Below are positions 53,214-61,427 of a stretch of 64,000 bases of DNA, piece by piece; within the stretch, counting starts at the first letter, position 1; each line of letters opens with the position of its first letter. Both the position numbers and the translations under genes were made by a program. Source of the DNA: Isochrysis galbana (taxonomy: Eukaryota > Haptophyta > Isochrysidales > Isochrysidaceae); assembly GCA_018136815.1 (NCBI GenBank), contig CM030931.1, forward strand, positions 6,302,273-6,366,272, given 5' to 3'. The notes beneath the pieces are model-generated. The model saw only the letters and a list, made by a program, of their open reading frames with translations. It was not told the origin of the DNA and ran no database searches.

Positions 53214-54136
53214 TAGGGCGGTCACAAAAAGTGTTTTTAATAAGGGATAAGGGGTGAAAAAATGACCATCTCAGAATTGAGAAAATTTGAGGATTTTTCA
53301 CGGTAGAAAGTTCCCAATACACCCAACTAGCACATATCCAGGGTCCATTGGGACCCGGACCCCCCCCCTTGGGCCCCCACAACAAAACGTAATCAAAAAA
53401 AGACAGAAAAGACGCTAAAATCGCAAAAGCATGAAAAGCTCAACTTCAAGTCGAGACCGGGCGCGCTGCGTGCTCGTTTTCGACGATCCATCAGGATGGG
53501 AGACCACGCCAGATACCAAATACACAGGTCCCACCCGCATGGTCACGCCAATCGGACAGGCCGCGCCCCGATACCTCGCCGAAATCACCCATCCGCCGAG
53601 CCCATTAGAACCATTGAACGTTGAGCCGTCGCCGAGGGAGGCCCGGAGAGCCCAACTTCGAACCGATGGCGGGCGCGCACCAGACACCAAATACATAGGT
53701 CCCACCCGCATGGTCACGCCAATCGGACAGGGCCCCTGAGGCCCAGGAGCGCCAGCGAGGGAGAGGCAGGGGAGGCCAAAGCCCAGCCCCAGCCTCCTCT
53801 GCCCCCTGCGCTGGCCTCCAGGAGCCTCCAAGGCTCCAGGGGTCGCCAGGGGACACCAGCGGCAGAAGGTGAGTTTTGCTCAGGGTGGTGGGTTCCCGCC
53901 AGATGCGCTGTGAGGCGCTCTGGCAGGATCTTGGGCTTTCATGCTCGCCGCGGCGTAGAGCGCCACGGCACGTGGCCCGTCCTGAGGCCGCCCACAGGTC
54001 TCGCCTCATCGATCAGCGCCGGATCTGGCACATTCAGAGAGAGGAGGAGGAGGGCCGCGAAGGCAGCCCTAGAGATAGTCATATGTCATATGGTATTTTT
54101 CCACCCCTAATAAATAAACCGTGTTTGACCGCCCTA
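53214..54136. mobile_element. TAGGGCGGTCA element, full length
   Basis: Left end TAGGGCGGTCACAAAAAGTG, then AAGGGGTGAAAAAATGACC; right end TTTCCACCCCTAATAAATAA, then GTGTTTGACCGCCCTA, the imperfect reverse complement. The interior carries AACTTCGAACCGATG and two copies of CGCATGGTCACGCCAATCGG, as well as a GC-rich segment like that at 4.5 and 59.2 kb. No target duplication is visible. The terminal motif matches the hAT-transposase element end at 26.75 kb, which suggests a non-autonomous hAT derivative. Confidence 0.7.
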
Positions 54137-54635
54137 TGTATTATTAATACTAGTGCCATTTAATACCAATACCAATCTTGCATCCCGCTCTGCGATGCAA
54201 CGCACTCCGCTCTGCGCTCTGCCGCCACTCCCTCACTCCCTCCCCCCTGCCCCTGACCTCGATGCTCGATGTCTGCGCCTACCACTAGGAGTACCACCCC
54301 ATCGATCGACCATCGAAGCCCCTAGAACCCTCTTGTTGTACCCTTACGTACCCCTTGCGTGTGTCATTTGCCTTGCAGACGGAGTCTTAAGGGAACCATC
54401 AGGTAACGTGATTCCCCGGGTGCGTATTGCGTATTGGTTCGCAACTCTGGACGACGTCCGAAGAAAGAACAAGACGGTGGGAGAGTGCACAGGCTTCTGT
54501 ACCTCCTACTTTCTACTTTCGTATCTCACCCCCCCTCCTTCTCCCTCTCTCCTCTTCCCCCCTTTTCTTTTGGTGGTACTCTTAGAGAGAGTAGAGTACA
54601 CCTGAATCTAGAGCTCCACTACTCTACGCTACTCT

Positions 54636-54662
54636 ATTCTATGTGAGACTCTCACATAGAAT
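54636..54662 (+). promoter_or_regulatory. Perfect 12-bp hairpin
   Basis: ATTCTATGTGAG-ACT-CTCACATAGAAT, overlapping an AATAAAGC downstream. It could act in RNA processing of an upstream transcript or be a remnant of a small inverted repeat element; function is inferred only from position. Confidence 0.35.
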
Positions 54663-54677
54663 AAAGCTTTCTTCAAA

Positions 54678-54701
54678 TAGAGGTCTTTCTCAAGACCTCT
54701 A
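54678..54701 (+). promoter_or_regulatory. Perfect 10-bp hairpin
   Basis: TAGAGGTCTT-TCTC-AAGACCTCTA, followed by AATAAAG as the first hairpin is. It is 46 bp before the CBS-PP2C start codon, so it probably lies in its 5' UTR or core promoter. Confidence 0.35.
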
Positions 54702-54746
54702 AATAAAGTAAGGGGCGCTCGCGCGCGCGGCCGCATCGCACAGGCG

Positions 54747-57034
54747 ATGGCGGTGCTCGCGCTGCTCGGCCGCTGCTCGTCGAGGGTGGGCGCGCTGGCG
54801 AGAAGGGGAGTGCGGGACAGTCGTCCCGGACTGCCCTTCTTGCCCTACTCCCTCCTGCTCAAGACGGCCTCCAACTCGGCCTCTGGCTCGCCCAAGCAGC
54901 CGCCCGTCGTGACAGCCCTCGATGTGCTCCAGCTGACCAAACACGACGCGCCGCGCTTCGTGGGCGAGCACGATCTGCTCTCCGAGGCAATCCAGCGGAT
55001 GGACGACAACAGAATCAGTTCGCTCGTGGTGCGTGACGCGCAGGACCGCGTGGTTGGCTTCATCACGCAGCTCGACATCCTGCGTGCTATCGTGAGGATA
55101 GGAGTCAAGGATGAGTACTCAGGAGAGCCCACAGGGTGGAACGTCCCTGTCGCCCAGGTCATGACGCCGTCGAAAGACCTGGTTTTCCTCTCACCCACCG
55201 ATACCCTCGAGGACGCGAGGTCGCTCATGGCCATCTCGGGGAAACGCCACATCCCCGTCCTATCAGGCTCAACGCTGTTGGGCATCCTGAACCCAAAGGA
55301 CATTGCAAAGTATATCCACCTCTCCACCGAGCGGTCGGCCAAAGCTGAATACGTCACAACTGTCATGCCTCGCAAAGGCATGCCTCTTGGCACGAAGGTC
55401 AAGGCGGAGGGCCCAGCAGCTGGTGTGCCCGGGGTCCATGTACAGCTGCACTCTGCTGTATGTCTCTTGCCTCATCCGAGGAAGGTTGAGACGGGTGGCG
55501 AGGATGCATACCTACTTGGTCCGCATATGATTGGCGTTGCCGACGGTGTCGGTGCGCTGGCACTGCCACGCTCGGCAATGTTATCACCGAGCTGTAGCCA
55601 GATGGCATGATCTACCTGCTTTTCGCACGCCTCAATGAGCAAGTCGCGTTATTTTGGCAACAATACTGATTGTGCACCTCTCCATGCCCAGGCTCTTGGT
55701 GGGAGGACAGCATTGACCCATCGGCCTATTCTCGTGCGTTCATGTTCGCCGCTCGAAACTCATGCCATCTGATGAAGCGTGAAAAAGAGCTCGAGCCGAC
55801 GTCGGTGAGGCCTGCAGAGCATCGCGCGCGCACTTTTGCACCACCACAGGGCTTTTGGTGAGGCTTGGGGCGCAGGAAATGTTTACCGTGATTGTGTCTC
55901 ACGCACGAGTTCACTCATCCTCAGGTGCTTCTAGAGGCATGGCACAAAATGCAGTTGTCGGGCATTGTTGGCTCATCGACTGTTTGTCTTGCGTCCCTTG
56001 ATCCGAACAAGGCTGAGCTTCGCGCCGCAAACGTGAGTACATCTCTCTGCATGTTTGTGGTACCAGTAGTTCATTGAGCTTAGCTACTACTTCATGCGCT
56101 GCTAGATCTGGGCACATTGGATCCACCTTTCATGTGACGCAGGTAGGTGATTCTGGGTTTCTACTTTTGCGTCGCCAGGGAGCAGACGAGCCGGCAGCTC
56201 TCGGCACGCTTGAGGCACGCTCGGGCAAGCGCAAAATGCATATCGCATTTCGCTCACCACAGCAGGTGCGCATGCTCTTGACTGGCCATGTTGCGGCCAA
56301 CAGAAGGGCCTCGATGTGGCGAACCCTTGAATGCACTCTGTGGCTTGCTCTGATCACTCAATTGCCTTGGTTATACCGGCAGTTGCGGGCTTTCAACACG
56401 CCCTTCCAACTCGGCCGCGCTCCCGACTCTGGCGACGCACCTGACCCTCGATTTGAAACTCCCCATGATGCGTCCATCGTGCGTGTACCTGTACGGCCTG
56501 GCGACATGCTGGTGTTGGCTACTGACGGCCTATTTGACAACATGGATGAGGACGACTTGCTCGATGTGATCGAGGAGGCTGATATTGACGCCTCGCCTCA
56601 GGTACGTTATCGTTCTTGGCGAGGTTGCAGCGAGGCGTTGTCTTGTTGAGCACCAAGGTTTGAGAGACCGATGCCCTCCGGAACTCCTTGCCATTGCGCT
56701 CCCCCAGGTACTCGCCGATCGAATAGCCGCCCGCGCCAAGGAGCTGTCTCTTGACCAAAGTGTCGACTCTCCCTTCGCACTACTCGCGAAAGACAACGAC
56801 ATCATGTGGGGCGGAGGGCGCCCCGATGATATCACCGTACTTGTGTCCTTCATTGTCGACTGCGCTGATGAAAACGCTCCCTCGATGGACTGGGACGCGC
56901 GCACCGGGCCGGGCGAGCCACCTGAGGCTATCATCGAGGCTGAGCGCATCATGAGGGAACAGCGGGAAGCCGACCTTGCAGCAGCTGAGCGAGCTGCAGC
57001 CAGTGGCGATGACCATGCTGCATTTTGGCCTTGA
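54747..57034 (+). CDS. CBS-domain pair fused to a PTC7-type PP2C protein phosphatase
   Basis: Exons are 54747-55551, 55692-55804, 55925-56032, 56143-56265, 56383-56601 and 56708-57034; introns of 140, 120, 110, 117 and 106 nt are GT-AG (564 aa). The N-terminus (MAVLALLGRCSSRVGALARR) is basic and lacks acidic residues for its first 23 positions, like a mitochondrial transit peptide. Two CBS repeats follow (about 56-117 and 136-194, with SSLVVRDAQDRVVGFIT and RHIPVLSGSTLLGILN), which bind adenine nucleotides in other proteins. The phosphatase has GEDAYL (D253), GVADGVG (D266), VGDSGF (D345), LATDGLFDN (D431) and GGRPDDITVLV (D496/D497), the metal-binding set of PP2C; the GEDAYL and HSAVCLLPHP context resembles PPTC7. 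Splicing joins GVADGVG to SWWEDS, as expected in the family. Likely a nucleotide-sensing organellar phosphatase (inference). Confidence 0.9.
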
Positions 57035-57129
57035 TCGTGTGAAATCTTGGGAACCGCAAGGCTGGAAGACTATCGTGGTAGAGCGTTGTACCTCATGACT
57101 AAATTTTCGTCACAAGCTATGTATTTGTC

Positions 57130-57440
57130 GGCAACTAAGTTTATACTTGGTTGCAATGGAGCGCTCCGACGCGTCTCTTCTCTCCTTAGGGCCACCCCAC
57201 ACAAAAAATCAAGGACAGACTCTTCGCACATCCAGGATCCAGGTGCGTCTACCAGGATATCAAGGGGTCCTTAGCATCCACGCTGATGGTGAAGATGACT
57301 ATCTCGGGGCCGCCATTCGCGCAGACGCCGTCGATGTCGTGTGCCACATCGTTGACAACAACGTGATGTACGAGTGTGACATACGCGGTCCCATAATGAT
57401 AACAATTTTGGGCCTCCCGATCCGCCAGAGTTTTTTTTAA
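57130..57440 (+). mobile_element. Short LINE deletion derivative joined to an unassigned frame
   Basis: AACTAAGTTTATACTTGGTT leads to the ATG of MERSDASLLSLGPP, and within about 20 codons the DNA reads AAAATCAAGGACAGACTCTT, which in another frame encodes KIKDRLFA of the LINE C-terminus. This is the same joint type as at 29.27 kb, but shorter. From about 57240 a frame encodes IHADGEDDYLGAAIRADAVD and VVCHIVDNNVMYECDIRG, coding-like but unrecognised. Confidence 0.45.
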
Positions 57441-57746
57441 CCCAGCCTCCCCCACCTCTATGTGGGGAAGATATATATGTTAGTGTGTAGAGTGTTGGCG
57501 TGAGTCCGGTGCGTCTGCCGTGGTCTTTCGGTTCCCTTTTGTCTGGTCGGCCCTGGTAGCCTCTCGTCCCTCGTTCTTCGTCCTCGCTCTCGTTCTCACC
57601 CCGCTTTCGTCCCCGTTCTATAGCCATTCTTAACAATCAACTACAACACCAGTATACATCACCCACGCCCTCGCTCAAACTCGCTACGTCCATGTCTCAT
57701 GTCCGCTCCGTCGCCGCGCTCGCCAACACTCAATCAAGCCCGAGCA
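57441..57746. other. Unassigned sequence upstream of the minisatellite
   Basis: Nothing recognised; a T-run near 57431 may mark a LINE 3' end. Confidence 0.3.
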
Positions 57747-57916
57747 GTTCCTTGCAGTCGAGCCGTTCCTTACAGTCGAGCCGTTCCTTGCAGTCGAGCG
57801 GTTCCCTGCAGTCGAGCGGTTCCCTGCAGTCGAGCGGTTCGCTGCAGTCGAGCGGTTCCCTGCAGTCGAGCGGTTCCCTGCAGTCGAGCGGTTCAGCGGT
57901 TCCCTGCAGTCGAGCG
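57747..57916. repeat. 18-bp minisatellite inside LINE sequence
   Basis: Nine full units of GTTCCCTGCAGTCGAGCG-type, with an 8-bp partial unit (GTTCAGCG) between the eighth and ninth. The first three units are variants (CCTTGCAG/CCTTACAG, ending GCC or GCG), the rest nearly identical, so the array expanded recently. Every frame is open because 18 is a multiple of three; on the LINE sense strand it reads as repeated EPLDCR. It lies directly after the reverse transcriptase fragment. Confidence 0.9.
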
Positions 57917-57959
57917 GTTCTCTGTCCTGCGTATTCTCCTTCGCCCAGCGTTTTAAGGT

Positions 57960-58316
57960 AAGCTAGCGTGTCAGGGACTCGCGCTCCTACCAAGGATCCC
58001 AGACGTATTGACTCTAGCCCCTGTGGCGTTTCCATAGGTTTCTAGGATATGCATCGCCCTTTCCAATGACTCGAAGGAGTTAGCTAGAAGTTGCGTGTCA
58101 TCCGCGAACAGCGAACTGCGAGAGTCTTAACTCTCTCGGTCCTATCGTGATTCCCCTCATTTCAGGGTCGGCGTTGACTAAGCGTGTTAAGCCTTCGGCC
58201 ACCAAGAGAAAAGCGAGGGGCGATAACGGGCATCCTTGGGGCATGCCGCAGTGTATCGTGAAGGGGTTGCTACGCCTCCCATTAGCCTTGATCCATCGCG
58301 TCGGGAGTGAGTCCAC
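57960..58316 (-). pseudogene. LINE reverse transcriptase core, frameshifted at the catalytic motif
   Basis: The frame 58316-58098 encodes GMPQGCPLSPLAFLLVAEGL, the RT motif 4 region. It ends SQFAVRG and a stop; in the next frame the sequence continues FADDTQLLANSFESLERAMH, the catalytic [FY]xDD motif. A one-base shift separates them, so the enzyme is dead. The 5' part (endonuclease) and the C-terminus are absent. Confidence 0.78.
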
Positions 58317-58359
58317 ATTTGTTAATAGCGACTCCTTTGCTTCCTATAGTGAATACGGG

Positions 58360-58991
58360 GCTCATTTCGCTTGTATCTATCCTTTTATTCGGTTGTCTTC
58401 CCATGCCCGCCTGGGCGGTTCTAGCCGAGTTAGTCTTATTTATATGCAAATATTAACGCTTTGCTCAGTGTGGTGTATCTTTCTACTACTCTTATTAGTA
58501 TTGATTCCTCTAAGAAGTCTATGCCATCATAGTGTATTCTGTAGAAATCTGTAAGAATGTATCTCCATGCTAGTAGGTAGAGGACGCTTAGCGCCTTCGG
58601 GGTGTTTGTTTCCTTCCGGGAATATGAAGAGATTGTCTATGATAGTATTTTCTCTGCTTCTATTAGCCTTGGGGATGTATCGGGTTATTTTGTTCAATGC
58701 TTCCCGTGTATTATTTATCTTCGGGCATTCACCTAGGTGCGTCGAGGATTCGTCTGCCCCTTTACATAAGCGGCACGTGCTACTTCGGTCAGGGAATCGG
58801 TTGTATGTGTATGTGCCCACCCGTCTGCTATGGGTGATATGGTCGTTGATCGTAAAGACGGGGGCGCAAAGCTCGCGCGGGGACTTGAGTTTCGGTTGTC
58901 TCAACCTACTTTTATAAGTGGGGGTCAATGGGGGCCTCGCGCCCCCCTCTCTCCATCGCGGACACCCCCCGGGGTGGGCCCGTACATTCAA
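58360..58991 (-). pseudogene. LINE ORF2 C-terminal fragment with zinc knuckle
   Basis: The frame encodes HITHSRRVGTYTYNRFPDRS, then CRLCKGADESSTHLGECP (C-x2-C-x8-H-x3-C), matching CRMCDKYQEDSCHLAWCP at 29.84 kb. Beyond 58527 it continues with frame changes into the DFYRIHYDG segment found at 22.15 kb. It is a second LINE copy joined end to end with the reverse transcriptase fragment, both on the minus strand. Confidence 0.72.
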
Positions 58992-59029
58992 CCCCAGCCC
59001 CTGCCCTCTGGCAGGGGCAGGGCACTCAT

Positions 59030-59645
59030 CAATTCAGCCCAGACCCCTAGTGGGCGCGGGTCGCGAGCCGCACTCCCAGGCCCGCATGGGCCTGCTCTCG
59101 TACTGACTCCCCCCCCCATCCCTGGTCGCCAGGCAGACAGGGGCCTCAGGGCTGCACCCAAGGCTAGCGAGGCGAGCGAGGGAGAGGCAGGGGGGGCCAG
59201 GGGCTGAGCCCCAGCCTCCACTGCCCCCTGAGCTGCCCCTGCTGGTCCTCTGGGCGCCCCTGAAGGACCTCTGAGAGCAGGCCATGGCGCGCCGCATGGC
59301 GACGCGCCGCAGGGACCGGGGCGGAAGAGAATGGAACGAGGGAGAGGGGGGGATTTGCACCCCCCCCGATGGAGTGTGGTGAGAAACGAGACCCATTTGC
59401 GTTAGCAAATGGGCGGAGGGGGGCGGCTGGCGACAGGAGGAAGAGGAGGAGGGAGAGACTCAAGACGCCTACGGGAACCACTGTGGCAGGTATCTCGAGG
59501 CGCAGTCTCTTATTTCTCGAGGACAGCTCGCGGCGAGAGCTGTAAGGGCCGTTCTTCTTTTTTGACGAGAGGTTCCTCCCCCCCCCCCCCGGTGCTTTTT
59601 CCCGGAGAGTCGGCCGGCGTCGACCGGTCCGCCTCAATGGGTTTT
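59030..59645 (-). repeat. GC-rich dispersed repeat, copy 2
   Basis: Reverse complement of 4082-4705 over almost its whole length, including GAGTGCGGCTCGCGACCC, GCCCCTGTCTGCCTGGCGAC, the GAGACCCATTTGCGTTAGCA segment, and GGGAAAAAGCACC. Its limits fix the family's size at about 620 bp. Confidence 0.75.
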
Positions 59646-60410
59646 CCCCCATTTTAACTTGTGGGGAGTTAGAATGGGAGCCGGGGGCATGCGAGGGGGG
59701 AGATGTGGAGGGGTGCATAGTACATAGTAGTATGTATCTGTGACAACAGCACGCGCAAGGTGTACGGGCAGGTGCGCTGAGGGCTGTCGTGTTAGTACCG
59801 GGCTAGTGAGAGTAGTGGTACTAATGCTCAGATAGATTGTTGTTGAGTTTCGGTTGTCTCGTATTTGGTAGTTGCATTATAGCTGTAGTTCTATAGTCGT
59901 ATTCGGTAGTTGGAGGCGGGAGGCGGGAGGCGGGAGGGGGAGGGGTAGGGACGGGCCAGGATTTCGGAAATTTTTTTCGAAATTTGGGCTCATTTTCCGA
60001 GCGTCGATTTCGTTCGAAATTTCGCGAAATTTGGGGCCGTCTAAGGGACATGGACACAATACCAGGGGGGGGACGGGGATCGATGGGCAATAAATACTAC
60101 TATTTGGGGGGGGGGGTCGGGAATGACTGGCGCGAAATTCCCGACGCGTGACGCGCGACAAAACCGCGGCTTTTCACGTATCCTCCATCATGAGTTGGAG
60201 TTGGTGGCTGGTGGAGGGCAAACCACTCTCAGCTTCCAGCTTGCTGGTTGCGAGGTGCCCTTATTTCTTTTGCTTTGTCACCTAACTTCCGCGTCGTGTG
60301 AGCGCGTGTTTTTGTTATTGTTATTGAAGTGCATGTTTAGAGGCGTGCAATTGAATTCGTTGTCCGATCAGCTCCAGTGTGCGCATTTTGATGCTCTGGT
60401 ACCACCAACG
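59646..60410. mobile_element. hAT remnant
   Basis: 59940-60035 has repeated TCGAAATTTGGGC-type motifs in both orientations, like hAT subterminal repeats. 60288-60390 encodes in broken frame SASCERVF and a CMFRGVQLNSLSDQLQ segment, the hAT dimerisation domain. GGAGGCGGGAGGCGGGAGGC lies near 59910. Too decayed for termini. Confidence 0.5.
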
Positions 60411-60639
60411 TGACACGTGCTGAATGATGACAAGCTAGTGAGGTCTGACTCGTGTGGCTTGTAGTTTGTTTATCAGAGCGTAAATTACTGAATCAGAGTA
60501 ATGTATGTAGTTATAATAGGTAATAGATATCTCACATCTTAATCAATACTTAAACTGCTGAACATTAACACTAACACTTCGTATTAATTATAATTATAAT
60601 AGTTATAGTTAACCCTAGATATAGCATACAGCATACAGC
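60411..60639. other. AT-rich spacer
   Basis: TTAATTATAATTATAATAG and similar runs; no feature recognised. Confidence 0.4.
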
Positions 60640-60647
60640 GTATCGTC

Positions 60648-60833
60648 CCTAGATGGGAAATACGTATTTACCGTATTTGGCCAGAGACCAAATACAGCAT
60701 ATGTATTTGGCTGTATTTGAAGCGCGTCCGGGGGTGTAGGCCTCGAATGTATTTGAAATGTATTTGGCCGGAGGCCAAATACATATGTATTTGGCTGTAT
60801 TTGCAGGCCCCTGCACCGTATTTCCCATCTAGG
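60648..60833. mobile_element. Short hAT-like MITE with 8-bp target duplication
   Basis: Perfect 17-bp inverted repeats, CCTAGATGGGAAATACG at 60648 and CGTATTTCCCATCTAGG ending at 60833. The 8-bp direct duplication GTATCGTC is at 60640-60647 and 60834-60841. The 186-bp body is made of CAAATACA and TGTATTTG palindromic motifs. No coding capacity. Confidence 0.92.
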
Positions 60834-61427
60834 GTATCGTCGATCGGCGTACGGCGTAGGCGTAGTTACAGTACACAGTACACGAGTACACGTGTACACG
60901 TGAGCGCAACTCCACATGTTCACCGCGAAATATTCTCGAAATTTGGGTGGGGAAACGCGAAATATTGGCGAAATATCGAACGAAATTTGGGCAGGTCTCA
61001 AACGAAACTCTGGCCTGTCCCTAGGGAGGGGGGCGGTGGGTGGGGCGGTACGCGGTACGCGGTACGCTGTGCGCCCGGTAAGTATAGGTTCCTTATTTGT
61101 CCGGAGGCAAACCGGCCAAATGCATCCGTTGTAAGTTGATCCCACCACCGTGTTTCACACCCAGGCACCCAGGCCCAGGAATCGCTAACGCGCCAGCCTC
61201 AAGCCTCAAGTCGACTAGTAGGTATTACGTAGTAGTAGAGGAATATTATTATCACTACTACTACAAAAAACCCGGACCCTCCCACCCCGCTCCCAACCCC
61301 CGGATTCGGCCCCAACCTCCGCCCCGAGTGGAGACCGCCGCTCACCTTCTCCCTCTCTCTCTGCCCGCGCTCCGGCTCTCGTCGCGCACCGCCTCTGCCC
61401 ACAGGCACTTCGCTCGTGCGCCCGCAG
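60834..61427. other. Promoter side of the E3 ligase gene
   Basis: 60920-61010 has CGAAATATTGGCGAAATATCG and GAACGAAATTTGGGC motifs of hAT-end type without termini. A short run of ACGCGGTACGCGGTACGC occurs near 61050. The last 150 bp are pyrimidine-rich and end in CCCGCAG before the ATG. Confidence 0.45.

Larger units (their letters stand above)
54137..54746. other. Promoter side of the CBS-PP2C gene
   Basis: No gene found. Two perfect hairpins, both followed by ATAAAG, lie 45-110 bp before the start codon and are listed separately. Short AGAGTA and CTCTACTCTACG repeats occur at 54585-54635. Confidence 0.5.

Noticed and set aside
53431-53739. Plus-strand frame with repeated TKYTGPTRMVTPIGQ
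   Set aside because: The repeat is DNA of the TAGGGCGGTCA element; other copies lack the open frame.
53206-54144. 8-bp target duplication of the TAGGGCGGTCA element
   Set aside because: Flanks ACATCGCC and TGTATTAT do not match, so no duplication can be claimed for this copy.
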